Of a stretch of DNA of 64,000 nucleotides, positions 38,233 to 51,306 are shown in pieces. This DNA comes from Piscicola geometra (lineage: Eukaryota > Annelida > Clitellata > Hirudinida > Piscicolidae): contig OX030955.1 in NCBI GenBank assembly GCA_943735955.1, positions 9,005,769 to 9,069,768 of the forward strand, in the 5' to 3' direction. Below the pieces are notes generated by a model, which ran no database searches, was not told the DNA's origin, and was given only the letters and a program-made list of their open reading frames with translations. A program made the position numbers and the translations under genes. How positions within the stretch are numbered: the stretch's first letter is position 1; each line of letters opens with the position of its first letter.

Positions 38233-40194
38233 TTCTCCCGTAACAAAGACTTTGGTTCTATGTACGCTAATTGTTCACAAAGCGATATGTATGCGTATGG
38301 TTATAATAATAATAATAAAAACAATAATAATGTTAATAATAACAATAATAATGTTAATAATCAGTATATAGATCGTTTAAATAATAATGATAATAATATA
38401 AATAATCTAAAGACTGCAAGCAATAGTGATGGTGAGGCTAGGAACGAGGGGGGTCTAGTGAAGGGCAGAAGCAACTCTAAGACCAACCAATATAATGTGA
38501 ACAACGATGCTATTATTAGTATCAAAAACGAGGGTGGTAATAGTAGTAGTAGTGGTGGTAGTAGTAGTGGTTGTGGTGGGGGTGGTGGTAGTAGTGGTGC
38601 GATGGGGCATAGACCTGTTGACAACTGCCAAAATAAAACCTATAACACATTCAATAGTTCCACCAATAATAATATTAATAATAATAATAACCTTATAAGT
38701 AATAATAATAATAATAATAGCATCGTTAATGATGATATGCCTATTGAGAGCATGCCAAACAAACTTAACTTAATGAGCAAGTTCCCCAATAATACAAACA
38801 ACAACCACAATATTAATACCAACAACCACAATATTAATACCAACAACCACAATATTAATACCAACAACCACAATACAAATACCAACAACAACAATACAAA
38901 TATTAACAACAACACAACTAATAACACCAACAACAACGGCATCAAAGCCAAAATGACTTACGACTCGACACTCACTGAGGCGAAGAAGGCGGACAAAAGG
39001 GACAACCACGTGATTGCCTCCTCCACTCCTGCAGCCGTCATGGCCGGGTACCCGCCAGAGAGGTGCAGTAGTGTCTTCAACGACTACTACCACACCACTC
39101 CCGCCAGCTACCCGCCACAACCACACGTGCCACAAAGAACAATAAGCGACAAGAGACTTGAACGGCCTGCCACCAGATGCGGCTTTGAGGCTGCCTCCTT
39201 TCCACCACACCACCCAGAGTTCCGCTACGCCACCGAAGCACCCAAGACGAACTTCTCCAGGTCGATGGCGCCCCCTAGCGACTCGTACCTGAGTCAGCTG
39301 AACAGTTTCACCACTTCGACACAGTCCTCCTTCTCAGGCAACCGACCACAACAGTTGTCGCTGCCCGCCAAGTCGAGCAAGCGGTCAGGCAAGTTCAAGA
39401 ACCAGCCCACCTACCCCTCATCTCCTCATCCCACCTCTGCCAGCTCCTTCCCGCTCTCTCCCGACCCCCTCTTCAACCCCTTCTACCGCTTCCCCAACAT
39501 ACCGCAGAACTTCGATCTCTCCAGTCCTGCCTACCTTCACGAGGACCTCCTTAAGAGGAACTTCATGCCAGGCAACAGCAGCAACAACAACTCGAGGGGG
39601 GCATACTTTCCACAACAACATTCTCTCTCGCCTAAGCACCACTCGCAACAATCCGCTTGCCACCCACAACAACAACAACAACACTTGCGACAACACTCCA
39701 ACTCGCAACTCTCTTCGATGAACGTGTGCAGAATGGACGACAACAACAACGCCACATCGCCCATTGAGCAACAACAACAACAACAACAACACAACCTCCT
39801 CCTGCAACAACAACCTCAACAACATCCCGCCTACTTGAACCCTGCCGCTTACTTCGCCAAACTGCACCAGTTTCACTCTGGCTTCAGTCAGCTGCAGTAC
39901 CCCTCTTTCTTCTCCAAGTCCTCCTCCCCCTCCCCCATCGACATGTCCCTCCACATTCCATCGCAGCACAGACCGTCTCTGCAGGATGGCAGGAAGTCAG
40001 CAGCACTGCAGCAGAACCTCGACATCTTCTCTGGCTACAACTTCAACCCCTACTCCTCCAACTTCGATGCCAGGGCCTTCATGCAGCGGAGTGCCCATGG
40101 TCAGTCTGGTCTCTTCGCTGCGTCTCATCACTCAGCCATCTCCCCCTCCAACCAGCCCTACTCCTCCTACCCTGATGAAGCAAACCGTAGTTGA
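31596..40194 (+). CDS. KAT6 (MOZ/MORF/Enok)-like protein with degenerate MYST domain
   Basis: Chromatin-type protein. Exons: 31596-32913, 33527-33615, 33875-33969, 34123-34195, 34270-34498, 34829-34867 (39 nt), 35403-35558, 35772-35859, 36110 to an unresolved end, possibly 36628-36709, about 36952 (or 36957)-37152, and 37270-40194. Junctions for exons 1-9 and the last two are GT-AG and in phase. Order: two winged-helix modules (residues 20-88 and about 100-165), basic linker, MYST-like domain (about 440-735), acidic/charged segment, long Asn/Gln/Ser/Pro-rich tail ending ...SYPDEANRS. KAT6 enzymes acetylate histone H3 in complexes with BRPF proteins, but here the PHD fingers are absent and the catalytic residues are lost, so an acetyltransferase role is doubtful. 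The donor of exon 9 (candidates include 36133, 36334 and 36435) is not resolved. Confidence 0.8.
33393..33512. repeat. 21-bp minisatellite (CACCATCTCCAACCACTACT)
   Basis: Five units lie in KAT6-like intron 1, ending about 15 bp upstream of the exon 2 acceptor. The repeat is pyrimidine- and CA-rich and so may act as part of the acceptor's polypyrimidine context. Confidence 0.85.
33527..36333 (+). CDS. KAT6-like exons 2-9: divergent MYST domain
   Basis: Collinear with a KAT6 MYST domain: SEQQLFHKLQ matches the pre-MYST helix; VVEGGRRVEI and SPNTYLVSP match the IEFGKYEI...SPYPQEY strand; MCEFCLES...CLERHLLKCG is a C2HC zinc finger (Cys508, Cys511, His524, Cys528); HSPPGVEVYRDNDLKLFHL and VYCTLLERFLKLLL follow; then SYNIAAAQELAGTRLHLLI, VFLSVWCHLVVHFFIHSKQH, EISKGTGIRRRDINTALNSL and DQIVDMTQGQKEEL match the remaining blocks. 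The YNVSC cysteine is Ala, the acetyl-CoA loop QRKGYG is reduced to ELAGTR, the GYFSKEK lysine is absent and the loop holding the catalytic Glu is deleted. The end coordinate is one of several possible donors. Confidence 0.78.
34983..35095. repeat. 21-bp TTCATGAAGAATAATTATTT array with inverted last copy
   Basis: Four direct units followed by TATGAAAAAATAATTATTA, the complement of the unit, so the array can fold into a stem. It lies in the KAT6-like intron between exons 6 and 7. Confidence 0.75.
36952..40194 (+). CDS. KAT6-like C-terminal exons: acidic segment and Asn/Gln-rich tail
   Basis: Exon about 36952-37152 encodes a charged segment (SKLMMAASEERKE ... NVFQ), then donor GTGAGA and acceptor TCACAG, phase 0. 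Exon 37270-40194 encodes 974 residues: Ser/Pro-rich start, poly-Asn blocks from AAC/AAT runs (about 37981-38420 and 38640-38940), a Gly/Ser run at about 38540-38600, then a more complex Pro/Ser/His/Gln-rich part (FNPFYRFPNIPQNFDL, IDMSLHIP) and a stop at 40192-40194. KAT6 proteins also have long disordered C-termini, but I see no clear Met-rich SM domain. The complex last third, with GC-rich third positions, argues that the frame is really translated. Confidence 0.8.
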
Positions 40195-40542
40195 GGTAAC
40201 AGCATTTGAGCTGGCCTCACAACAACCTCCAGAACCCAATCAAAGGCATTTTCCACTCTAATCGACTGATCGTACAACAAACGTAACCATGTAGCTAGAT
40301 CAAGCGAATCAATCACGTATGCTTTTGCACCTTGGTGTAGTCCCCAGTCACTCAGTCAGTCAGTAAGTCAGTCAGTTACCTGCTATGTGATAATGCCTCA
40401 ATCAATTGTGAGCAGAGAGGCATTTAGTCGTGAGTTTCCACCTTCAATGCATGTGCGACTGTCCTTCCTATTTAATCTTTTCGGTGTACAAATTCAAATT
40501 TTCAATATAACTTATTGCTCTTTATATAATTTTTATTTTCTA

Positions 40543-40548
40543 AATAAA
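40543..40548 (+). terminator. Candidate polyadenylation signal, KAT6-like gene
   Basis: First AATAAA downstream of the stop codon, about 350 bp away, in AT-rich sequence. The motif is common by chance in this composition. Confidence 0.35.
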
Positions 40549-41101
40549 TTCGAATCAACAAGGACAATTGTCTTGAATCGTTTTCTGCAGACGCTTATTT
40601 TTCATTTATACTATAAATCCGTTTTAATCAAATCATGCACTACTCCATTCAATCAAATCACGCACCACTCCATTCAATCAAATCATGCACCACTCCATTC
40701 AATCAAATCATCCACCACTCCATCCAACCAAACCATTCACCACTCCATTGCAGCAGTAATCATTGCCTAATCAAATCTTGCATGCGCATCGATCAATTAT
40801 AAATTCAACAATTCGATAACCTTCTCAACACTTTTCAATCTCGTCTCCATCATACGAACACAATGTGCATCTGATCATCATCATCATCATCGAAACCCTT
40901 CACCACCACATCCCACACCGCTTCACTGACCACCACTACCGACTTTTAAATCATGCTGTACTTGCATGCAGCTGTCTAAAACAATCGCGTTCTTTTTCTT
41001 CTTATTTTAGAGGGAATGTATCATCATCCACTCATCCACACACACATAATGCATACTCGAGTATGCTTGCATCATCATCTTAAAGTACACCTAATACCGC
41101 T

Positions 41102-41135
<34 letters not shown>

Positions 41136-43195
41136 CACACACACACATACTAATATTATTTGTGAATGCTTTCCTTGTAATTCCTGGGCACTATTCGACG
41201 TGTGCGGCTTGTGTGGCGCTCACTGTAAATTCTGCGAGCGATCTTGTGCTTGATTCTCAACTGTTGGGTTGTTTGACCACATCACTTCTATGGAGACTGC
41301 ATTGCTAATCATCATCATCACCGCCACTCATTCATTCATTCATTCATTGATTAAATTCTTATTCTTCACTCGTTCCACTCATCCCTTCCTGATGATGATG
41401 ATTCATCTTGAGGTGGGGTGGTGGAGTGAGGTTGTTGTGGTGCAGTGGAGATTCTGGCCTTCGTGTTTGTTGTTAGTGCACAATTCGTACGCTTGCCAGT
41501 GAATAAATTCGCAAGCAAAACATCAGTCTGCCTATGAGTCGAACACTTCCCGAATGAATGATGATGATGATGATGGTGGTGTTGGTGATGATGATGATGC
41601 CTTATCATCACCATAACCATCATCCACATCGTGCTCTTGAAGAGATGATAGAAAGTCTTACAGGAAATCCCAAAAATAATTCAATAAGATTCCATTAACT
41701 TTTCTACGTGCTGAAGTCTTCACATACACACGTACGTTCCTAACTTGCACGTGCTCGCACACCACTGCAAGGTAAGCCTAATTGTCTCGGGGAATGTCTT
41801 AAGAATCTTGCAAAAACGTCATGGAGGATGGTGGAAAGACTGCAGACGTCTCTTCAAAAGATGAGTACACCTCCAAACACACAAAACATCCACACAAAAA
41901 ACAAACATACAACACGCCTCATACACAAACACACACAAACATAGACACACACCCACCAGTCTGCAATGGTGCAAGAAGGAGAAATCGTAAATCATTGGAA
42001 GAATTTTTTCGCAGGAATGCTTGACGTCTGCTCTAATGCCTTTGTCATCGGCAAGCACGCCAAATACCATATACCAGCCAGCTCCCGAATCTCTCAGCCC
42101 TAATATATTACTCCATCTGCCAAGTTATGAATATGATTATTATAATTTAACATTTTGGATCTGAAGAAATTGACTATTTGTAACTGTTCAATTTGGCTAA
42201 TGACTCACACTGGGAACATTTTATTAATCAGTTTATTTGTTAATAATTCAACAATAGTTACCATTAAACGTTTATTTATTATTGACAACTTTTTTTAGCA
42301 AAGACAAAACCAGGGTTCAATTATTAAAAGAACTATATGGATCGGAAGTCCCAGGTCCAGACAGTAGCAGAGATCCTGGCACTAACCTTTGCAATCTCGA
42401 TCCCACCATCAGATAATTCAAGTTCTTGGGATGGCATGGTGCATCATGGACTCGCCGTATCACTAAACTCAAGACAATCAATTAGAATCAATTTTTTATA
42501 ATGCACCTAAAATAGTTTTTTTTTATTATTTAAATTTTTTCCCATTATTTTCCGATTTATGAGGCACGTGAGGTATTCTTTTTGAAATTAATAAATAAAA
42601 AATAATAATGGAAAAGATCAAAAGACAAGTTCCAGCATGTGCATTACAACATCACATAAGAGTGAACTAAGCTTTCTACAATAGAAGAAAAAACTTAAGA
42701 AGATTTTATTTTTCGAAGCTCATGGATGAGTATTTGAACATCCGCGATCTGTATCAGATTCTAATAGCAAGAAGGCATCAGCAGTGAAACTCATTTGGGA
42801 GCTAAGATGAGCGAGAGATCTTGAAATGAACATTTAATTAAACGGCCCCAGTGAATTCCACGCATTCTTACTCCTCAGCACCTCTTCTACCTCCTTCTTC
42901 TCTTCTTCTACCTCCATCTCTTCCACCTCCAAAAACTAGCCACGAGTTATTTTAGAACTTGAAAGAAAGTATTTCCATGAAATATAATCGATTCGAGGGG
43001 GTCCTGTTTGAATTCCTGTTTTATGTGTTCAACGCTTCCAATCGCTCAGCTGCTATGCAACTTATTTCGAGAGCTCTTGAAGCCTTACATTTTAACTTTG
43101 TAAATCTTTATTTTTCTTTTAAATCTTTATTTTACAAAGTCTTACATGATTTACTTTTGAAAGAAACTATTCTTCAAGCACGTGATAATTTCATT

Positions 43196-43392
43196 TAATT
43201 AATTTATTAATTTATTATTATTATTTATTATTATTATTATTATTTTTAATTATTATTATTTTTAATTATTATTATTTTTAATTATTATTATTTTTAATTA
43301 TTATTATTATTCATTATTATTATTATTATTCATTATTATTATTATTATTAATTATTATTATTATTTATTATTATTATTATATTTTTTTTATT
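43196..43392. repeat. (TTA)n-rich microsatellite block
   Basis: Runs of TTATTATTATT broken by TTTTTAATTA units, about 200 bp. Confidence 0.92.
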
Positions 43393-44365
43393 ATTCTTGT
43401 ATTTCTTTATCTGATTAATTTTTTAAAACTTTTCTTTCATCTTTAAAATAAGAAATTGGAAAGTGATTCTTAGTTGCTGTTTAAAGAAATTCATATTTTT
43501 TATTTCTGTAGAAATTAATTTAAAGCATTTAAAAATCCATATTATAATGTGAAAATAATTTTTGCATTTGTAAGTAAGTTTTTTTTTCATATCAACTGTA
43601 AAAATAAGTGAATTTTTAAATAAATGTAAATTATATTTTAAAATAATCTTTTAATTAATTTGAAAGTCAAGAAAAGCTACTTTTCGAATAGAAGAATTTC
43701 CTGAGCCTTTTCATTAAGCAAGACTTTTAATTGCAAGGAACGAATGTTCTTCATAATCGTAAGTGAGTGCACTTACTTCATGTCTGATCATTGAGATTTT
43801 TATAAGAGTGCTTCATTCAAAGGAATACCAACCTTTTTATTTATTGATCTACACCAAAAAACTCTCTTAACTAAAGTTTTAAAAAATTTAAAAATGAGAT
43901 TCAAATGTCTTCTGTTGGGCATCTTGCAAAGCTCTGTGAAGTTATTTTAATTGATTGTCCGAAGATTAGGAGTCTGATTGATTAGAAATTGTTGAAGGAG
44001 ATGCCTGCCTAATTAAGTTATCACAATAGCTTGATAAACTGCTTCGTAATCATACACGCGCTTTTAAATAGACGTCTGTTTTATGTTCGTCGATAAGGAA
44101 TCAATTCTATTTTAAAAGAAGCCTTTTTCTATTTATTTTTAAAATACTCTGAGTAAGCAAAGTAGAAAAGAAGAAGTACTTATGTCTTTTTAGTTGGCAG
44201 TGAGCGGATAATGAGCGGAACGGAACCAAAAATACAGTGCTCTATCATATATTACTATTTGCAGTCTGTAGTCTATTTGTGGCTTGATAACTTTATTTTT
44301 ATTTTCAAATAAATTAATTTTTTTCTTTAAATTAATAAACGACTAATATAAAATAAAAAACTTTT

Positions 44366-44375
44366 ATATAAATAG
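44366..44375 (+). promoter_or_regulatory. Candidate TATA box for myosin heavy chain
   Basis: TATATAAATA about 515 bp upstream of the start codon. This would place transcription start near 44400, within ATTGAACTCG. It is the best TATA-like match upstream of the gene, but the background is AT-rich. Confidence 0.3.
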
Positions 44376-44890
44376 TTTAGGGTCAGTTTATTGTATTGAA
44401 CTCGCAGTGGAAAAGCATCAAAATGGTTTAAACAAGACCAAGATTGACTCTTGTCAGTAAAACATCGAAATAGGTTAACAAATGAAGTGTGAGATGGATT
44501 TATGGAAACTCAAATTGCATGCACACATCTCATTGACCTGGTCCACAAGGACGCACAGCACTCACGTTCCCTTTCGCTCCAGCACAGACGTCGAATACAT
44601 AAGAATCTGAAACGCCTATCTTATTCTCACGCACACACACGTGCACACGCGTATGCACACACCAGGAAACTTTCTTACACACATGCACACACACGCACAC
44701 ACACCCACACATTCCGGCTCACACGCTGTTCCTCCTCTCCATCTCTCCATACAAAGATAGAAAGCGCACTGCGTATAAAACGTAGATATCAAGCTTCTAT
44801 ACGCACTAAACACCATTACGCTCGTACAAACACACTCAAACTCATTTTGAAATATAAAAAGAAAGGCGAGAGGCAAGCGAAAGTTTCAAA

Positions 44891-47800
44891 ATGTTCGGCT
44901 CTGACGACCCAGACTTTGAGTTTCTGAGCTACAACCGGCAGAAGCTGACCGAAGAGCAGAACCAGCCCTTCGATGGAAAGAAGAACTGCTGGGTAGTCGA
45001 CGAGAAAGAAGGCTATGCCAAGGCCGAAATTCTCAGCACCAAGGGCGATGAAGTCACTGTCATCACCGAGAAGATGGAGGTGCGACCGATGTTGAAACTT
45101 ATAAAAATATGTTTGTACATTTTTTTGAAATTGTTGAAAATTTGCATCTTCAAAACTCCCACTTCCTCAATCGAAACTTCACCAAAACCTCTCGCTTACT
45201 GCAGGAGAAGACGGTGAAGAAGGACCTGATCCAGCAGATGAACCCTCCGAAGTTCGAGAAGCTGGACGACATGGCGAATCTGACGTACCTAAACGAGGCC
45301 TCAGTCCTCTACAACCTGAGGGCCCGTTACTCTGCTGGTCTCATTTACGTGAGCGTCATTCGTTGCTGCATAGGAAAGTGTGGGTGTGCTAGGAAATGTT
45401 TTCAAGTCTTGCTGCCAATGTTGTGGTGGTTTGTTGTTGATGTTCTGGTGGGTTGATGCTAATGTTATGGTTGGTTGTTTGTTGACCGGATGACTAAGCA
45501 TTGAAAATGCAGGTCGTTTGAGTATGCATTTAGAATAGAATAGTCAATTTCAATAGTCTTTTTTAAGATTTGGAAAACAATATTTGTAAAAAAATGTGTA
45601 AAAAAGAATCGTATGCAGTGTTGCGTCTTTAGAATACGCGAAACGTAGTGTTAGAAGGATTTACTTTTATAAAACTTTCACGTCGATTAACTTCTGAAAC
45701 TCAGTTTTCAAGAGTAATATGTGAAATATTAGTGTCTCACTCCATATGCTTAAAATTTTTAAATTTATTTTGACGATAATTCCTATTTTAAGCTTGCAGA
45801 AGCATCTTAAACGCTAATTTATACTGCTCACCTGGTTCTCGTTTCTGTAATGACGCCGTCGAAAGGCCTAATTGAAGTACGGCGCGCTAAAAGATTTATC
45901 ATCAATTCATATTATATACAGAATGTATGCAGAAGCTTCTATTTATATTTTTCAAATATTTTTTAAATAAATAAATAAACCATTTTTTTCCATTTTATTA
46001 AAAAAGTCGAATTTAACTAACTAAAAAACAACAAATTGCTTTGTTTCAGCGCACACCTAGAGCTAGCAATAAAGCTTTCAAGCGAAAAACCACTTCATCT
46101 ATCCACCAGTCACATCTGTTCTAAAGCCAACAATCTTTTTCTTATTCACTACTTATGTCAGCTTTCAAAAACCCGCTACCACCAGCTACCGTTCACTAAA
46201 ACTCAACCACCAGAAAAACCATTCGACCCCCACCAATCAACTCCTCCCAAACAACCCAAAAACCCACCCAACTACCACCACAGACTTATTCTGGCCTCTT
46301 CTGCGTCACGATCAACCCCTACCGCAGACTGCCTATTTACGGAGACAACGTCATCAAGAAGTACCAAGGTCGTCGACGGAATGAAGTGCCCCCCCATCTC
46401 TTCGCCATTGCTGACAACGCATACCGGAGCATGCTGCAAGGTGGGCTGGGAAGAAAGTGGAATGCAAGATGCAGTTTGGAAGTTATTAATAGTGGAAATA
46501 AAAAGAAGGATTGGGCTTTTATGTAAAGTTTTGACTTTTTATTCGCTAATTTAATTTTTTGAATTTCCTTCTTGAATTCATTGTTGGTTTTTTCAGATCG
46601 AGAAAATCAATCTATGCTTATTACGTGAGTTGAGTGGTTTTGAGTTCCAAGAATATTCGAAGTCATAAATATATATTTAAAAAGCACCCAAATATTTATG
46701 AAATAGTTAAATTTTTCAAAATCGCAGTGGAGAGTCAGGTGCCGGAAAGACTGAGAACACGAAGAAAGTCATTTCGTATTTCGCGAACGTTGCTGCTGCC
46801 TCGAGCAAGAAGGAGGATGAGGTGCGCTTGTTCTTTCGATGGTTTTGCTTCTCAACCCTTTCTCCAAGAGCCTAGAAGAAATATTCGTTACTTAGGCGTG
46901 AACAAAAGCATCTTCAACATAGGGATCTAAAGTTGTCAAAAAGTATATAAATAGACTAAAATTGTATAAATTATGTTAAAGTCTCATAGTTATTTTTCGA
47001 CATCGTTTGGCTGCACCACCCCACCCACAGGACACGTCGAAGGGCTCTCTGGAGGACCAGATTGTGCAGACGAACCCTGTTCTCGAAGCCTACGGAAACG
47101 CCAAAACCATCAGAAACAACAACTCTTCGCGTTTTGTTAGTTTTCAAAACTTTTTGTAAGCCGGAACCTTGAGGTTCTCAAGGTCAATAATATTTTATTC
47201 TTCCAAAAAATTCACACTTCCACGAAAGAGGGAAGGTGCTATCTGATCAATGAACATACATCAACATTTATCAAAGAATATTTACATTAATAAAAATATA
47301 ATTTAGAATGCATGTGCTTCTGTGGTTTTTTGTTACATAAATCTAACTTAGATAAGATATTTTCGCAAGAGGAATTTGATAAATTATCGTCTCATTGAGC
47401 CTTAGCATCTTTAAATAACGCAAGTTTAATAAAACTACTGAGGATTCAATAAATCATGACTCTTGAGTAGAAACACTCGAAGAAGCAACATTCACATTTG
47501 AAGCTTCAACTGCCTACATTTAAACCTTAACGCATATTTTTTTTCTCGCAGGGAAAATTTATTCGAATTCACTTTGGAACGAATGGAAAAATTGCAGGAG
47601 CTGATATCGAAACGTGTGAGTTTTTTTCTGACTCGAAATAATAAATCAAGATGTTGTGCGTTAATTATATAAAAAAAAAGTTTTATCTTTTTACTGGGTG
47701 TTTAAATTATCGGTAAATCAAATTAAACTAGTTTTAAAATAACTAAGATTTGCCTAAATTAGGTAGTTATATTTCAAAAAAGAAATTCAAAATCTTAAAA

Positions 47801-50800
47801 AATGGCAGATCTGCTTGAGAAATCCAGGGTGACGTACCAGCAACCGGGACTGGAGCGCAACTACCACATCTTCTACTGGCTCCTCTCGGGACAAATGTCG
47901 CACATTGTTGGTTGGTACAAAACTATTTTTGGATTTATAAATTATTAACACTTTATAAAAATCCATTTCTAAATTGTGAATATTTGCACAGAAATAATAA
48001 TGTAATAAGATTTTTTTCATTATATTAACCAACAAATTATTTTTTAACCTCAAAGACAAGCTGTTGGTAAAGGAAGACCCAGCGCTGTACGGCTTCATCA
48101 ACCAGGGCTGCCTCACTGTCGACAACATGGACGACAAGGAAGAGATGGACCTTGTCGACGTAGGCATTCAAAAGTTTATCACCCTAAAGTACCGGAGTCT
48201 TTTTGCAATTTTAAAGAACTGTTTTTTCCGCTATTATAAAGCATTCATGAAACTAATGCCGGAGCTATGCTCGAAACAGAAACAAAATTTTTTTCGAAGA
48301 GTAAATTGAATGTATATAAAAAAAAAAACTATAAAATTTTGTGTCTCTCTACAGAAAGGATTCGAAGTACTGGGAATTATGGACGAAGAAAAAATGAGTT
48401 TTTATAAGATCACGTGTGCAGTGCTTCACTTTGGAGAAATGAAGTTCAAGCAGAGGCCCAGGGAGGAGCAGGGAGAGGCTGATGGCACTGCAGGTGAGTT
48501 TTGAATGCAGGAAACTTTCTATATTTAAAATTATTTGTGTGAAAATAGATTTTATATGTTGATCACTTGAAAGTTTTATGTTGTAGAATCAAAATATTTT
48601 GTATTCGCTAGAAAGCCTCAAGTAAACGCTTGCTTTTGATTCCAAAAAATCGAATTCAAAATAATAAATTATTACAACAATTATAAAAAACGAATAGAAG
48701 CGGAAAAGGTAGCTTTCCTGATGGGTGTGAACTGCTCAGACCTGCTCAAGGGCCTCTTGACTCCGAAGGTGAAGGTTGGCAGTGAGTACGTCACCAAGGG
48801 ACAGAGCAAGGACCAGGTTGGCTATTAGTATTTGTGGAATGGTTAGTTTCTGATGTTTATTCATCAGAAAATTGAATTTTAAAGACTAATGAATTAATTC
48901 GAGTTACATGGTTAGGCTATCTTTCAAATAGACATTCTTGCTTTCAATTTAAAACTTTAAACAACTTTGCTTACCACTCAAATCTTTTCCAACTGCAACC
49001 AAGGTGGTGTATGCAGTGGCTGCCCTGGCAAAAGCGATCTACGCAAAGATGTTCCTGGCTCTGGTTGCTAGGTGCAACAAGACCCTGGCAACCAAGGCGA
49101 AGAGACAGTACTTCATCGGAGTGCTCGACATCGCTGGATTTGAAATCTTCCAGGTTTGAAACTTTTAATTATTTATATTTTTATGGAATTAGAAACCTAT
49201 TCGTTCAAAGAGTTATATAACATATTTAATTTAGAGGTTTTTTATATGCCATATCTTAGTGATAGTAGCACGTCGACGTAGGCTCGTACATGAGTAGACT
49301 TTCGTCTCAACATGTTGATTGATGATTAATATACAAATCATAATTTATCCAATAATTTATATATCTAACCGTCAGAGATATCCAATATTTTTATGAATAA
49401 AAAAAACTGAAAACTTTCAGACCTTTTAATAATTTTCCCCTTCAGTACAACACGTTCGAGCAGTTGTGCATCAACTACACGAACGAGAGGCTGCAGCAGT
49501 TCTTCAACCACCACATGTTCGTGCTCGAGCAGGAAGAGTACAAGAAGGTGGGAGACTCGAGAAGCTAAGAAATTGTGTTCCCTAGAACTGTTCAAAGTTT
49601 TGAAGATAATAATTAAATTAGAATTAAACTAAATTATTGGATGAATGAGTAAATATTGTCAGTGATTAATAAGGAATCGTTTTTAACGTGTGTTGCTTGT
49701 GTCTGCAGGAGGGCATTCAGTGGGAGTTCATTGACTTCGGCATGGACCTGCAGCAATGCATCGACCTCATCGAAAAGGTTCAGGCTTATTTAAAGAATTT
49801 TGTTGTTAATATTAAAATTTCATTAAAATTCAAAATATAGATTTTATTCTATAAGCGTCAACCAAGTCGATTCCATCAAACCCTTCCTAAACCAACAGCC
49901 TATGGGTATTTTATCGATTCTGGAAGAGGAATGCATGTTCCCAAAGGCTTCTGACAAGACCTTCCTGGCTAAACTCTACGACAACCATCTCAAAAAGTCA
50001 CCGAACTTCGGGAAGCCTAAGCCGGTCAAGAACGTTCGCTTCGAACCGCACTTCGAAATCGCTCACTACGCAGGAAGCGTGAGTTCTTTTAAATTTTCTT
50101 TCAATGGGAAAATCTATAAAAAAACATGTTTAAATTTGAGATTTCAATTTTTAAAACTATTTTTCAATAATCAAATAGTATACTCAAAGAAAGTTCTTTT
50201 ATATAATGCGTAAATTGCATTAAAATTAATGGTAGCCATGAATTTTTTTCCGACTCGATAGGTGGCGTACAACATTCAAGGGTGGTTGGACAAGAACAAG
50301 GATCCGATTCAAGAGTGTGTGATAGAGTTGATGTTGAACTCGAAGGAAACACTCGTTTCCAGTTTGTTCAAGGATCCTGAAGGCGGTACTTGTAGCTGGA
50401 TTTCTAAAATCTAGTATTTAATAGAAACGTTTAATTTTAGAGTATATGCCTCTAAATAGATTCTGAATAAAAGATCACAACTATTTAAATCAAATTTTCA
50501 TAATTATTTTTGAAAATTAAAGATGAAAATACAAAGAAAAAGAAGAAGGGCTCGTCTTACGCTACCATATCTGCTACTCACAGGGTCGGTGTTTGCAATT
50601 GATTGACTAACAAATTTTTAGCTCAAGCATAAATAATTACTAAACTTGGAATTATTTTTTTAAGGAGCAACTGAACAAGCTGATGGCGAATCTTAAAACC
50701 ACTCATCCATCCTTCGTGCGTTGTATCATTCCCAACGAGCAGAAAAAACCAGGTGATTTGATTAACACATTTGTTTCTTTCTTTCCCCATACCTATATTA

Positions 50801-51306
50801 AATGATCAAATATTATGAGTTATTATAGAAATATTTTTAATTGGAAAAATCTTTCGGGCGAAGGCATGATCGAAGCGGAATTGGTCTTGCACCAGCTGCA
50901 GTGCAATGGAGTACTGGAGGGCATCAGGATTTGCAGGAAAGGCTTCCCCAACAGAATCATTTACTCCGAGTTCAAGCAGAGGCGAGTACTTTTCAAACTG
51001 CTAAACCAACATTTTTGACGTTTTTCAAATAAATGACCAAATCAACAGGTACTCGATCCTGGCTCCAAATGTGATACCAGATGGCTTCGTGGATGGCAAG
51101 GTGGTCAGTGAAAAAGTGCTGGGAGCGCTCGACCTCGACGAAAATGAGTACAGACTAGGTCACACGAAAGTGTTTTTCAAGGCAGGGGTTCTGGGTCGAC
51201 TGGAGGATATGAGAGACGACAAGCTCAGAAAAATCATTTCGAACTTTCAAGCCAGGATTAGAGGATATTTGATCAGAACCAACTATCAAAAGCTGATTGA
51301 TCAAAG
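44891..51306 (+). CDS. Mhc: Myosin exons 1-20: motor domain, converter and first IQ motif
   Basis: Exons: 44891-45079, 45205-45348, 46284-46440, 46597-46624 (28 nt), 46728-46821, 47031-47135, 47552-47615, 47809-47910, 48056-48159, 48355-48493, 48698-48816, 49004-49153, 49446-49547, 49709-49777, 49899-50078, 50262-50385, 50523-50584, 50665-50752, 50864-50981, 51049-51306. The P-loop is split from [10 protein letters not shown] by the 28-nt exon's junction. The intron at 50982 starts GCGAGT instead of GT. Exon 17 holds loop 2 ([16 protein letters not shown]). Exon 20 holds the converter ([16 protein letters not shown]) and IQ1. Intron 2 (45349-46283) is the longest, with no alternative exon seen. 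Confidence 0.95.

Larger units (their letters stand above)
40195..44890. other. Intergenic region between KAT6-like and myosin genes
   Basis: Holds the 3' region of the KAT6-like gene with a possible AATAAA at 40543-40548, a 24-25-bp array (ACTCCATTCAATCAAATCA) at about 40640-40745, CA repeats near 41103-41150, GAT-rich patches near 41390 and 41555-41600, and a (TTA)n-rich block at 43196-43392. No coding exon recognised. The 141-residue forward frame at 44502-44927 overlaps the myosin start in another phase and is CA-repeat driven. Confidence 0.6.

Noticed and set aside
44502..44927. Forward open frame of 141 codons upstream of and overlapping the myosin start
   Set aside because: It is CA-repeat rich (Thr-His-Ala) and overlaps the real myosin first exon in another phase; at most it lies in the 5' untranslated region.
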